Source of the DNA: Microbacterium lacus
Lineage (GTDB): Bacteria > Actinomycetota > Actinomycetes > Actinomycetales > Microbacteriaceae
Length of the DNA stretch: 64,000 nucleotides
Assembly (NCBI RefSeq): GCF_039531105.1
Contig: NZ_BAAAPK010000001.1
Coordinates: 2,914,001 to 2,978,000 of the forward strand
Direction of reading: 5' to 3'
Below are positions 51,932 to 60,342 of this stretch, one piece after another. The translations under genes were made by a program, and so were the position numbers. Position 1 is the first letter of the stretch. Each line of letters starts with the position of its first letter. The notes beneath the pieces are model-generated. The model searched no databases. It worked only from the letters and a program-made list of their open reading frames with translations, and had not been told where the DNA came from.

Positions 51932-52879
51932 TCAGGCATCCAGCACGAGGAGGGGGCACGACGCGCGCGAAACGCACACCATCATGCAGTCCATGCGCTC
52001 TCGCTCCTGCGAGGTCAGCACGAAGTCGCGGTGCTCGACCTCGCCCTCGAGCACGTGGGTCTCGCAGCTACCGCAGATGCCTTCCTCGCAGTCGGTGAGC
52101 ACTTCCACGCCGGCCGACCGCATCACCTCGAGCACCGACTGCTCCGGATCGACCGTCAGCTCGACACCGGTCCGGGCGAGCCGGACGGCGAAGACACCGC
52201 CGGGCTCGTACTCGATGTCGGGTGCGGCGAAGTACTCCAGGCGGAGCCGTCCGTCGTCTTCGGGCAGCAGTTCTCGGAGCGCGCTCAGCATCCGCTCCGG
52301 ACCGCAGGCGTACACCGCCGCGTCCGGCGCGGCCGCCACCGCGGTGGCGAGGTCGGCACGACCGCCCTCATCCCGCGCGACGACGGTGACCACACCGGAG
52401 CCGATCCCCATCACCTCGTCGAGGAAGGCCATGCGACGACGCGTCGACCCCAGGTAGAGGAGGCGCCAGCGCGCGCCGGCGCGGTCCGCGGCGTGCAGCA
52501 TCGGCACGATCGGGGTGATCCCGATGCCTCCAGCGACGAAGAAGTACTCCGCCGCGGGCTCGAGGGCGAAGTGGTTTCGCGGCCCGCGCAGAGTGACCAC
52601 ATCCCCCGGACGCAGCCTTTCGTGCACGGCCCGCGAGCCGCCGCGACTGTGCTCCTCACGCAGCACCGCGATGCGGTACCGGGAGGAGCCGGGCGCTCCG
52701 GTCAGGGAGTACTGCCGCACCGGCGCATCCGGCAGCACCAGATCGATGTGGGCTCCCGGAGCCCAGTCGGCGGCACCGCCGTCGACCGGCTCAAGCTCCA
52801 CGGCGATGACATCGTCCGCCTCGAACGTCATGGCGCGCACGCGAGCGGTGCGCTCCGATACTCCCTCTTCCACCGCCAT
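51932..52879 (-). CDS. Phthalate-dioxygenase-reductase-type (PDR/VanB) oxidoreductase
   Basis: 315 residues in PDR order: FMN domain with RQYSLTG (55-61), NAD domain with VAGGIGITPIVPML, and a C-terminal plant-type 2Fe-2S ferredoxin with CEEGICGSCETHVLEGE and a final Cys in MDCMMVC. It moves electrons from NADH to the Rieske oxygenase encoded next. The ATG at 52879 lies exactly 7 nt from a TAGGAT -10-like hexamer within operator i, so the mRNA should be leaderless. Confidence 0.9.
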   Translation of the reverse strand: MAVEEGVSERTARVRAMTFEADDVIAVELEPVDGGAADWAPGAHIDLVLPDAPVRQYSLTGAPGSSRYRIAVLREEHSRGGSRAVHERLRPGDVVTLRGPRNHFALEPAAEYFFVAGGIGITPIVPMLHAADRAGARWRLLYLGSTRRRMAFLDEVMGIGSGVVTVVARDEGGRADLATAVAAAPDAAVYACGPERMLSALRELLPEDDGRLRLEYFAAPDIEYEPGGVFAVRLARTGVELTVDPEQSVLEVMRSAGVEVLTDCEEGICGSCETHVLEGEVEHRDFVLTSQERERMDCMMVCVSRASCPLLVLDA

Positions 52880-52883
52880 GTTT

Positions 52884-52910
52884 GGATCCTAACACAACCG
52901 TTCTGGATCC
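52884..52910. promoter_or_regulatory. Island operator i (GGATCC-N15-GGATCC), next to the regulator gene
   Basis: Boxes at 52884 and 52905, 21 bp apart, in the divergent region between the reductase (-) and the GntR-family regulator (+). Box 1 overlaps the minus-strand -10-like TAGGAT. Confidence 0.82.
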
Positions 52911-53018
52911 AATATGTCGCATCGTGGACATTTGTCGCGCGCCACGGCTCTCGCTCCGCCGGGGTTCTGCTACGGTTCCCAACGAATCGCCGAAGGCGGT
53001 CGATGAGAGGGAGATCGC

Positions 53019-53738
53019 ATGGCAGCCGAAGTCCAGCCCGCCTCCGAGATGACGGGCCACGCTCTCGTGGACGACATCGCCGCGAAGATCCGCGCTCGCA
53101 TCATCTCGGGCGAGATCCCCATCGGCGCTCAGCTGCGTCAGGCCGAACTGGCGAACGACTTCGGCGTGAGCCGCACGCCCGTCCGTGAAGCTCTGCGCCA
53201 GCTGCAGACCGGCGGCCTGATCGACGTCGTGCCCAACCGCGGCGCTGTCGTGCGGATCCCCTCCCCGTGGGAGGTGAGAGAGGCCTACACCGTGCGCGCC
53301 GAGCTCGAAGGGCTCGCAGCCGTCCTCTCGGTGGGCAACGCCTCGCACGAAGACATCGAACGGCTGCGTGTCGCCAATCAGGCCATGTACGATCGCTCCC
53401 TCGCCGAACGCGACGAGGCGAACGAGGCGGCACTCGACAGCCGGCGCGAGAACGACATCTTCCACAGCACGATCGCCGAACTCTCGGGCAACTCGCGCCT
53501 GGCCCGCTCGATCGACGAGATCAACGAGACCTTCCCCCGCAACGTGTCGGCCCAGCTGCTGGTCAACGACAGCCGCCATCGCGAGGAGAACTTCGCCGAG
53601 CACGGTCGCATCCTCGACGCGCTCGAGCGCGGCGACGCCGAGGCTGCGCGCGCCGAGATGCGCGAGCACGTGATCAAGGCGGGCGAGCAGCTCGCACGCT
53701 GGTACGAGCGCCGCTCGTCCACGGTCTTCAAGGGCTGA
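53019..53738 (+). CDS. GntR-family (FadR/FCD) transcriptional regulator
   Basis: 239 residues. The N-terminal winged helix-turn-helix is LRQAELANDFGVSRTPVREALRQL (39-62). The C-terminal FCD domain has the metal/ligand-binding pattern DIFHSTIAEL, HREENFAEHGRIL and MREHVIKAGEQL. GAGGGAG precedes the start. It is the only regulator gene in the 37-kb island and lies beside operator i, so it is the best candidate to bind the ten GGATCC-type elements and to control its own gene and the reductase. Its effector is probably an organic acid of the pathway. Confidence 0.87.
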   Translation: MAAEVQPASEMTGHALVDDIAAKIRARIISGEIPIGAQLRQAELANDFGVSRTPVREALRQLQTGGLIDVVPNRGAVVRIPSPWEVREAYTVRAELEGLAAVLSVGNASHEDIERLRVANQAMYDRSLAERDEANEAALDSRRENDIFHSTIAELSGNSRLARSIDEINETFPRNVSAQLLVNDSRHREENFAEHGRILDALERGDAEAARAEMREHVIKAGEQLARWYERRSSTVFKG

Positions 53739-53762
53739 CCGCCTCTCCGAAGACCACTTCGC

Positions 53763-54305
53763 TCAGGCGAGCGCCACCGCCGCCATGAGCACCACCGATG
53801 CCCCCATCGCGAGGGGAGCCGTACGGCGCAGCGCGCACGCTCGCGCAGGGATTCCCGTCGGCACCCTCATGGTCAGGGACATGTGGGCGGATGCCGACGC
53901 GAATGCGACACCGGCCGCGAAGGCCAGCCACGCCATGGCCTCACCCGACGCCGCGTGCGAGCCGTGCCCGCCGCCGGACGCGTGGACATCGCCCGACATG
54001 AGCAGGAGCAGGCCCGCCATGAGGACGGCGCCCATCGCGTCCATCGCCGGTCCGGAGCGGTCCTCCGGACAGCCGGAACGCGTCCCGGGAACCGCCGTCG
54101 CACACGCCAGGGCGGCCACGAGGAGCACTCCCGCCCAGCCCACCGTCGGCAGCAGGCCCCAGCCGAGCACCACGTCCGACATCGCCAGGAGCATGCCCAG
54201 GGCGAGGACGGACTCCCGCACGCGGAGTCGACGCCCCGACCCTGCGACGCAGCAGGTGCTCACCGCTGTCGCGATCCACGCACCCGCGTGCAGGACCTCC
54301 GCCAT
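53763..54305 (-). CDS. Small membrane protein next to the copper amine oxidase
   Basis: 180 residues with four to five membrane segments (VLALGMLLAMSDVVLGWGLL, AMDAMGAVLMAGLLLLMSG and others). Between them lies a His/Gly loop (GDVHASGGGHGSHAASG), and Cys pairs occur (STCCVAG, GCPEDRS). No known family is recognised. It overlaps the amine oxidase gene by one base (TGATG), so the two are co-translated. Copper delivery or maturation is a reasonable guess because of the His and Cys residues and the partner enzyme; this is inference. Confidence 0.6.
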   Translation of the reverse strand: MAEVLHAGAWIATAVSTCCVAGSGRRLRVRESVLALGMLLAMSDVVLGWGLLPTVGWAGVLLVAALACATAVPGTRSGCPEDRSGPAMDAMGAVLMAGLLLLMSGDVHASGGGHGSHAASGEAMAWLAFAAGVAFASASAHMSLTMRVPTGIPARACALRRTAPLAMGASVVLMAAVALA

Positions 54306-56314
54306 CAGCGCGAGTGGTCGTCGGATCCGTGGTGGTGGTGCCCGTGTCCGTGATCGCCGTGCGCGTTGTGATCGTGGTCATCATGGTGGCCCGGAGCGTG
54401 ACCGGCGTGCGCGGAGGCATGGCAATCGGCGTCACTCGCCGACGGCGGGACGTCCAAGGACGGGTTGCGGGTGAAGAAGCCGTCCGGCTCGAGCCGCAAG
54501 CCGATCCGGTGAACCGGCATGATGGGCCACTCTTCGGGCTTCGGGTAGTGGTGCACGCCGACGATCGGCCACACCACTAGCTCAGCCCCGTCGAGTGAGC
54601 GATCGGCTTCCTGCCATGCCGTGATGCCCTCGGCCGACAACGGCGCCTGATTGGGGTACTCCCCCGCGATGTAGCGCTCGGACGGGTCGTACGCCGACGC
54701 CCACAGGTGCTTCGCGACGAACGGCGCCTTGCGCTCGACGACGCTTCCCGGCTTGGCGAACAGGCGTGTCGTGTTGGGCAGGGTGAGCCGGTACGACGTG
54801 GCCTCGCCGAAGCGGTTCGTCTTCTCGGTGTTCTCGATCCGCCAGTGCACCGCTCGAGAGGCATCCGCGGTGCGCGCCGCGTCCTTCTCGGACGAGATCG
54901 TCTCCGAGACCATCTTCACCGCGTTGCCGTAGGGGTTGAGCTCGTCGTCGTCCTCGACTTCGGCGTGCACCTCGACCAACCGGTTCTTCGGTCCGTCGAC
55001 GGCCGTGTCCAGACGCACGGCGAAATAGTGCTGGTGCGTCGGCGCCTGCACGTTGGGGCTCACCATCCGCCCGTAGCGCGGCGTCTGCCTGTCGTCGATG
55101 CCCGACACCGACAGGATGCCGGTGAGCTTGACCTCGAGTTCGATGTTGCCGTCCTGGTGGAACGACCAGTAGAAGCCGTAATCGTAGTTGGCCACCGTCG
55201 CGAAGAACGACACCACCAACCGGCGGGAGCGACGGACGTCGGCCTCGCCGATGCGCGTGTTCACGTGCTTCCAGAGGATTGAGTGATCCTCTTCGTGCAG
55301 GCAGACGCCGTTGACGATGGTCTTCGCCTCGCCGTGGCCGTTGAGGAAGTGGGCATCGAAGTAGCGGATCTCGCCCAGGCAGTCGCAGCCGAGCTCGAGC
55401 GATGCGGTCAGCGGCCCCGCGCCGTACTCGCCCCAGTCGAAGAAGTTCTTGCGGTAGGCAGTGGGGTCGGAGTCCAGGTACGGCACGTACATCTCGTTGA
55501 TCGACGCACGCCGGAGCACCGAACGCTCGACATCGCCGTCACGATAGGTCACGTCGTGGAGGATCAACCCTTCGCGGTGGGTGAAGCCGATCCGGAAGGA
55601 CCAGTTCTGCCACCGGACGAGGTGTCCCTCGACCTCGAAGCCCGGCCCCTGGGGCTGGATGATCTCCAGCGGCGCGACCTCGCGATCCGGACCCCAGGTC
55701 CCCGAACGATAGTTGCCCCCCTCGCTCGCGAGCGGGATGACGCCGTGGTCCTCCAGCTCGATGATGTCGAGGGTCTCCAGATCGAGAATCGGGACGAGGC
55801 CCGCCACCGGGCGCGCGTAGCCGTTGTCGTCGACGCTCTCGCGGTGCCAGACGGATCCCCACGACAGACGCCGGTCCTCGTACCCTTCCGGCTCGAATCC
55901 CGTCATCGACTCGGGATCGACCCAGACGAGAGACGTGTCGGTGATGCCGCGCTTGGCCAGCGCCTCTTTCAAGAGGGGGTGATTGCGCGCCGCCTGGGCG
56001 ACCATGCGGGCTTCGTCGGAGGAGACGCCGGGGCGCTTGGCGTCCACCGGCGACCAGGAGCCGACGGATGCCTCGCGGTCGGTCCCGCTCGTCCATGCCG
56101 TGACCTCCCACGCTGCGTGCGCATCGGGGTTCATGACGACGAGGCGCACGGGGCGACCCTGCCCGTCGGCGAGGCTGCGCGCGAGCGACTCCTCCACCGC
56201 GACGCCCCAGAACCGCGGGTTCTCGCCGAGGCGCGCATCGGCGCGGACCAACGCCGCCACTTCCGCGATTTCGTCCGCGGTGAGCGGTTCGGTCCAGTGT
56301 CGGGCGGCGTGCAT
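54305..56314 (-). CDS. Copper-containing primary amine oxidase with His-rich tail
   Basis: 669 residues. The topaquinone precursor Tyr is near 377 in VANYDYGFYW (consensus Asn-Tyr-Asp/Glu); copper ligands are the HxH at about 427-429 (THQHYF) and a distal His in VGVHHYPKPEEWP; the catalytic base Asp is near 293 (FDWGEYG). It oxidises a primary amine to aldehyde, ammonia and H2O2. The last 40 residues contain about 15 His (GHHDDHDHNAHGDHGHGHHH). ATG 56314 has GGAGGAGG 5 nt before it; an upstream ATG at 56380 overlaps the previous gene and lacks a site. No signal peptide is seen. Confidence 0.88.
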   Translation of the reverse strand: MHAARHWTEPLTADEIAEVAALVRADARLGENPRFWGVAVEESLARSLADGQGRPVRLVVMNPDAHAAWEVTAWTSGTDREASVGSWSPVDAKRPGVSSDEARMVAQAARNHPLLKEALAKRGITDTSLVWVDPESMTGFEPEGYEDRRLSWGSVWHRESVDDNGYARPVAGLVPILDLETLDIIELEDHGVIPLASEGGNYRSGTWGPDREVAPLEIIQPQGPGFEVEGHLVRWQNWSFRIGFTHREGLILHDVTYRDGDVERSVLRRASINEMYVPYLDSDPTAYRKNFFDWGEYGAGPLTASLELGCDCLGEIRYFDAHFLNGHGEAKTIVNGVCLHEEDHSILWKHVNTRIGEADVRRSRRLVVSFFATVANYDYGFYWSFHQDGNIELEVKLTGILSVSGIDDRQTPRYGRMVSPNVQAPTHQHYFAVRLDTAVDGPKNRLVEVHAEVEDDDELNPYGNAVKMVSETISSEKDAARTADASRAVHWRIENTEKTNRFGEATSYRLTLPNTTRLFAKPGSVVERKAPFVAKHLWASAYDPSERYIAGEYPNQAPLSAEGITAWQEADRSLDGAELVVWPIVGVHHYPKPEEWPIMPVHRIGLRLEPDGFFTRNPSLDVPPSASDADCHASAHAGHAPGHHDDHDHNAHGDHGHGHHHHGSDDHSR

Positions 56315-56376
56315 GGGGGCCTCCTCCGTGTGCGGGCGGGTCGATACGTGTCGTGTCGGATCGGGGGACGTGGTCG

Positions 56377-57912
56377 TCATGCGATGCTCTGTTCGGTCGC
56401 GGAATCGGGATGCATCACGATGCCGACACCGTCGGCACGGGGATCGCTGCCACTCGTGATCTCGCCGCGCGCGCGGCGCACGAGCTGGACGTGCCCGGCC
56501 TCATCAGCGCGAGCGGGGAATCGGACGACGGGCAGGCCGTTCTCGCGCGCACGATCGAGCACGTCCGGGGCGACCCCCGGCTCGGCGACCAGCGAGAGCT
56601 CGGGTTGCCCCAGATCGCGGTCGCCGACCACCCAGCGAGGACGATCGAGGATCGTCGAGAGTGCCTGCTCGGCATCGACGGCCTCCGGGAGGATCTGCGA
56701 CAGGATCCACGCCTGTGCGCGTCCCCCCTGACAGCCTGCGACGACGGTCACGCCCGGGGCATCGACGATCGCGGGGCACAGGGTGTGCGGCGGGCGGGCG
56801 CCGGGGCGCACCGCCGCCGGCGACGCCGGATCGACGCTGAATGCGCTGCCGCGGTTGTGCAGCATGATCCCCGTGCCGGGATCGAGCAGGCCCGCGCCGA
56901 AGGTCTGATACACGCTCTGCACGATCGTGACGCTCCACCCCTCGTCGTCCAACGCGGTCACCGCGGCGGTGTCACCGAGAGGGCGCGGTTCGGCGAACGC
57001 CGGTGCGGGGGTACGGACGCCGAGGTCGAGCAGAAGGTCGAGGTCGATGTCGCTCGATCGCGGATCTCCCAGCGCGGCGGCCCGCGCATGTACGCCGCGA
57101 ATCGCGGCATCCACCAGGATCGCACCCGAGACGGATCCGGCTGCGGCCCCCGCCGTCGCCGCGGTGACGACGCCGATCAACACCGGTCCGACGGACGGCG
57201 GCGGCGCGACGTGCCAAGTCTGCTCCCCGATCGGGCGCGTCAGGGCGGGCACGACTTCCGCGGCGTAGGCCGAGAAGTCCTCGACCGTGTGGGTCCCCCC
57301 ACCCGCGCGCAGAGTGTCGACCAGGGACCGCGCGATGCCGCCCCGGTAGAAGTCGTCCACATCGTCGGCCAGGCTGCGCAGGGTCACGGCCAGCGCGGGC
57401 TGACGTAGCGTCTCGCCCTGCGTGAGCGGGATCCCGGCGGGCGCGAACACCCCGCGCATTCCAGGGTCTTCCTCCACCGCATCCGCACGCGACGCGATCG
57501 CGCGCGCCAGACCTGCGCTCACCGGGAATCCCCCGTCCGCGACGTTCGCGGCGTCCGTGAACGCGGAAGACAGATCGTGCCGGCCGCCGATCGCGGCGAT
57601 CTCGCGCCATCCGGCGACGATTCCCGGCACCGTGACGGCGTGCGCCCCTTGCCGGGGCACCTCGGTCCAACCCGACACCACATCGCTGATCGCCGCCGGC
57701 GCGGTTCCGGCAGCGATCACCGCGGTGGTTTCGCCGCCCGGAGTGCGGACGAGGGCGATGAGGTCGCCGCCCAGCGCGCACTGGTGGGGGTAGACGACCG
57801 TGAGCATGACGGCAGCGGCGAGCGCCGCGTCGAGCGCGTTCCCGCCCCCCGCGACGGCGCGCTTGCCGGCGGCGACCGCTTCGGGATGCGGTGCGGCGAG
57901 TGCGATGGTCAT
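56377..57912 (-). CDS. Gamma-glutamyltransferase-like Ntn hydrolase
   Basis: 511 residues. It has the GGT large-subunit start (LAAPHPEAVAAGKRAVAGGG, VYPHQCALGGDLIALV), the nucleophile region GDTAAVTALDDEGWSV (Thr at the processing site, aligned with the GGT TTHxSVVD motif) and the late SGSDPRADGVG. The usual SVxxT adjacent residues vary. Without a signal peptide it would act in the cytosol, where it could remove or transfer gamma-glutamyl groups from the amide made by the ligase. The start follows the flavin oxidase stop by one base. Confidence 0.8.
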   Translation of the reverse strand: MTIALAAPHPEAVAAGKRAVAGGGNALDAALAAAVMLTVVYPHQCALGGDLIALVRTPGGETTAVIAAGTAPAAISDVVSGWTEVPRQGAHAVTVPGIVAGWREIAAIGGRHDLSSAFTDAANVADGGFPVSAGLARAIASRADAVEEDPGMRGVFAPAGIPLTQGETLRQPALAVTLRSLADDVDDFYRGGIARSLVDTLRAGGGTHTVEDFSAYAAEVVPALTRPIGEQTWHVAPPPSVGPVLIGVVTAATAGAAAGSVSGAILVDAAIRGVHARAAALGDPRSSDIDLDLLLDLGVRTPAPAFAEPRPLGDTAAVTALDDEGWSVTIVQSVYQTFGAGLLDPGTGIMLHNRGSAFSVDPASPAAVRPGARPPHTLCPAIVDAPGVTVVAGCQGGRAQAWILSQILPEAVDAEQALSTILDRPRWVVGDRDLGQPELSLVAEPGVAPDVLDRARENGLPVVRFPARADEAGHVQLVRRARGEITSGSDPRADGVGIVMHPDSATEQSIA

Positions 57913-57913
57913 G

Positions 57914-59008
57914 TCAGATCCCCCGTCGGGACGTAGAGATGAAATCGAGATCACGGCGTTCTGCTCCCGTGGCGAGATCGGCGAGCGCTTCGCCCACGGC
58001 GGGTCCGAATTTGAACCCGTGGCCGGAGCAGGCCGATGCCACGACGACCTCGGGTGCGCGCCGCAGCGGACCGATCACGAATCGCTTGTCCGCCGTCATC
58101 GTATACAGGCATGCGGCGAGTTCGACCGCGGCGGTGTCGATCCGCGGCACGTAGAGACCGAGCAGCTGCCGCAGCGCCTCCGCCTCGGCCTCGGAGGGTG
58201 GTGCGACGGGCGATTCCGGGTCCCAGATCAGTCCCGCGTCGATGCCGAGCTTCACGCCGTTGCCATCGGCGTCCGGAATCCCGAAGACGAGCCCTTCGTG
58301 TCTGTCGACCGAGAAGGCGCCCAGTGACGGCGGCATCCCGACCGCCTGACCGGCTGCCACGGTCAGGGTCAGGATGCGCCAGACTTCCACGAGCGGCGCG
58401 AGCTCGGGCACGAGCGCGCCCATCCAGCTGCCCCCCGCGATCACGAGCCGGCGCGCGCGGAGCTCGCCCGCATCGGTGCGCAGCACGACGCCGGCGTCGA
58501 CCCGCTCCCACCCCTCAGCGCGCACACCCCACCGCAGCGCGGCGCCGTGCGCGGCGGCCGACTGCTGCAGCGAGCTCACCGCACGGGACGCCTCGAGCAC
58601 TCCGGCATCCGGGTCGTACACGGCGCCGTATCCCGTCGGCACCGCGAATCCCGGCATAAGCTCGGCCATCCGTGCGCGTTCGTCGACGACCACGCAGCCG
58701 GGGCCCTGCAGCTGCGATTCCCCGCGGTGGGCGTACAGCCCGCCGGTGCGGTGCAGCAGCGTCTCCCCGCTCTCGCGCTCGAGCGCGCCCCACCCGTCGA
58801 AGGCGCGCGCGACGAAGTCGTTCCAGATCGGGTTCGGGTACGCGCGACGGATCATGCGGGTGCGGCCGTGAGAAGAGCCACGCGTATGGGCGGGCTCGAA
58901 GCGATCGACGGCGATGACGTCGACCCCGCGACGTGCGAGAGCGGCCGTGGCGGCGCTGCCGTGGATGCCGAGGCCCACGACCACGACGTCGGCATCGCGT
59001 GCGGTCAC
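57914..59008 (-). CDS. Monomeric sarcosine/N-methyltryptophan-oxidase-like flavoenzyme
   Basis: 364 residues of the DAO family. The FAD fold is VVVVGLGIHGSAATAALARRG (residues 8-28) with the conserved RGSSHGRTRMIRRAY segment. The covalent-FAD Cys occurs in LAACLYTMTADKRF, and the catalytic stretch SACSGHGFKFGPAVGE matches SolA/MSOX/MTOX. The reaction would be oxidative N-demethylation of an N-methyl amine, giving formaldehyde, which agrees with the formaldehyde dehydrogenase in the island. GTG at 59008 overlaps the aminotransferase stop (GTGA). Confidence 0.85.
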   Translation of the reverse strand: MTARDADVVVVGLGIHGSAATAALARRGVDVIAVDRFEPAHTRGSSHGRTRMIRRAYPNPIWNDFVARAFDGWGALERESGETLLHRTGGLYAHRGESQLQGPGCVVVDERARMAELMPGFAVPTGYGAVYDPDAGVLEASRAVSSLQQSAAAHGAALRWGVRAEGWERVDAGVVLRTDAGELRARRLVIAGGSWMGALVPELAPLVEVWRILTLTVAAGQAVGMPPSLGAFSVDRHEGLVFGIPDADGNGVKLGIDAGLIWDPESPVAPPSEAEAEALRQLLGLYVPRIDTAAVELAACLYTMTADKRFVIGPLRRAPEVVVASACSGHGFKFGPAVGEALADLATGAERRDLDFISTSRRGI

Positions 59009-60261
59009 GGCCGGGCTTCCTTCCGCGCGATGTCCGCGACGCCCTCCAGCAGTTCGACGATATCGGCGCCGTCGTTGTACACGTGCGGAGAGGCCCGCAC
59101 GACCGAGGCGATCGAACGATCCCCGAGATCCCATTGCCCGTGCGTCGCCGGGACCGAGACCACGCGCACGCCCCGGTCGGCGAGCGCCGTGGACACACGA
59201 GCCGATTCCACGCCGTCGATCAGGAAAGTGACGATAGCAGAGGCGGATCCCTCGGGGTCGGCGATCGTCACGCCCGGAATGTCCCGCAAGGACTCGCGGA
59301 CCAGCTCGCCTGTCGAGGTCAGCCACCTCGCGGTCTGGGCGATGCCCCGACTGTTGGCCTCCTCGAGTGCAACGCCCAGTCCGAGTCGACCAGCGATACC
59401 TGCTTCCCACGTCTCGAATCGACGGGCGGTCGTCGTGACGTCCCACGACGACGCGCCCACCCATTGCGACCCGCGGACGTCCGGAGCGGAGGGCGGCAGC
59501 ATCGCCGCGCAGTCGCGCTGCACGAATGCGAGCGCCGTCCCCCGCGGGGCGCGCAGGAACTTCCGGCCAGTCGTCACCAGCACGTGGCAGCCGATCCGGG
59601 CCACGTCGATGTCGAGGTGCCCGACGGACTGCGTCGCGTCGAGGACGTAGGCGGCACCGTAGCGGCGGGCTAGCCCGCCGATCTCGTGCACCGGCTCTAC
59701 CAAGCCCGACGATGTGGGGATGTGTGCGATCGTGAGTATCGTCGGGCGCCCGTCGGCGAGGAGCGCTTCGAGCGCCTCGAGGTCGACGCGGCGCTGCGCG
59801 TCGGTGGGCGCGAGGACCAGTTGGACGTCCTGCTCCTTCTGGAGCGTCATGAGGTGCAGTGCGTGGCTGACGTATGTGCTGCGCGAGGCGATGATGCGCG
59901 AGCCGGGAGCAGGGCGGAAGGCATCCAGGATCACGCGCAGTCCGGTCGATGCGCTGTCGAAGAGGGCGATCTCTTCGGCGTCGCAACCGAGCACGGCGGC
60001 CGCCGACCCGTAGACCGCTTCTACGCTCTCCTTGACCTGTGCAGCTGCCTCGTAGCCCCCGATGCGCTCCTCAAGGCGGAGATGCGTGACGACCGCCGAT
60101 ACCACCGCGGCCGTGGGCAGAGCGGAGCCCGCCGCGTTGAAGTGATGGGACGCGGCCGCGCCGCGAGTGAGTTCACGCTCCAGCGCGACATCGAGCGTGG
60201 CGCCGACCAGCGGCACGACCGCGTCTCGTCGAGCGGCGTCAGCCGCGGGCAACGATGTCAT
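59005..60261 (-). CDS. Class V aminotransferase-fold PLP enzyme (EgtE/isopenicillin-epimerase-like)
   Basis: 418 residues. The PLP lysine is in VTTGRKFLRAPRG, with the cofactor Asp/His in VLDATQSVGHLDIDVARIG and a Ser/Thr pocket in ALFDSASTGLRVILDAF. The HFNAAGSALP start and the overall length match EgtE, isopenicillin N epimerase and related C-S or C-N lyases more than transaminases. It is the first gene of the minus-strand operon and carries operator j. It may cleave a C-S or C-N bond in an oxidised intermediate. Confidence 0.8.
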   Translation of the reverse strand: MTSLPAADAARRDAVVPLVGATLDVALERELTRGAAASHHFNAAGSALPTAAVVSAVVTHLRLEERIGGYEAAAQVKESVEAVYGSAAAVLGCDAEEIALFDSASTGLRVILDAFRPAPGSRIIASRSTYVSHALHLMTLQKEQDVQLVLAPTDAQRRVDLEALEALLADGRPTILTIAHIPTSSGLVEPVHEIGGLARRYGAAYVLDATQSVGHLDIDVARIGCHVLVTTGRKFLRAPRGTALAFVQRDCAAMLPPSAPDVRGSQWVGASSWDVTTTARRFETWEAGIAGRLGLGVALEEANSRGIAQTARWLTSTGELVRESLRDIPGVTIADPEGSASAIVTFLIDGVESARVSTALADRGVRVVSVPATHGQWDLGDRSIASVVRASPHVYNDGADIVELLEGVADIARKEARP

Positions 60262-60284
60262 GGAACTCCGTGTCCTCTCAAACA

Positions 60285-60311
60285 GGATCCAAAACTATCA
60301 CAAATGGATCC
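60285..60311. promoter_or_regulatory. Island operator j (GGATCC-N15-GGATCC)
   Basis: Boxes at 60285 and 60306, 21 bp apart, shared by the divergent aminotransferase (-) and amidotransferase-like (+) genes. It is the rightmost element of the island. Confidence 0.78.
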
Positions 60312-60342
60312 ATCATGTCTAAAGTGTCCTCAGGAGAATGAA

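Noticed and set aside
50459..53188. Very long plus-strand open frame opposite the Rieske, ligase and reductase genes
   Set aside because: Same reason: the opposite strand carries complete conserved enzymes with all motifs; the frame has none.
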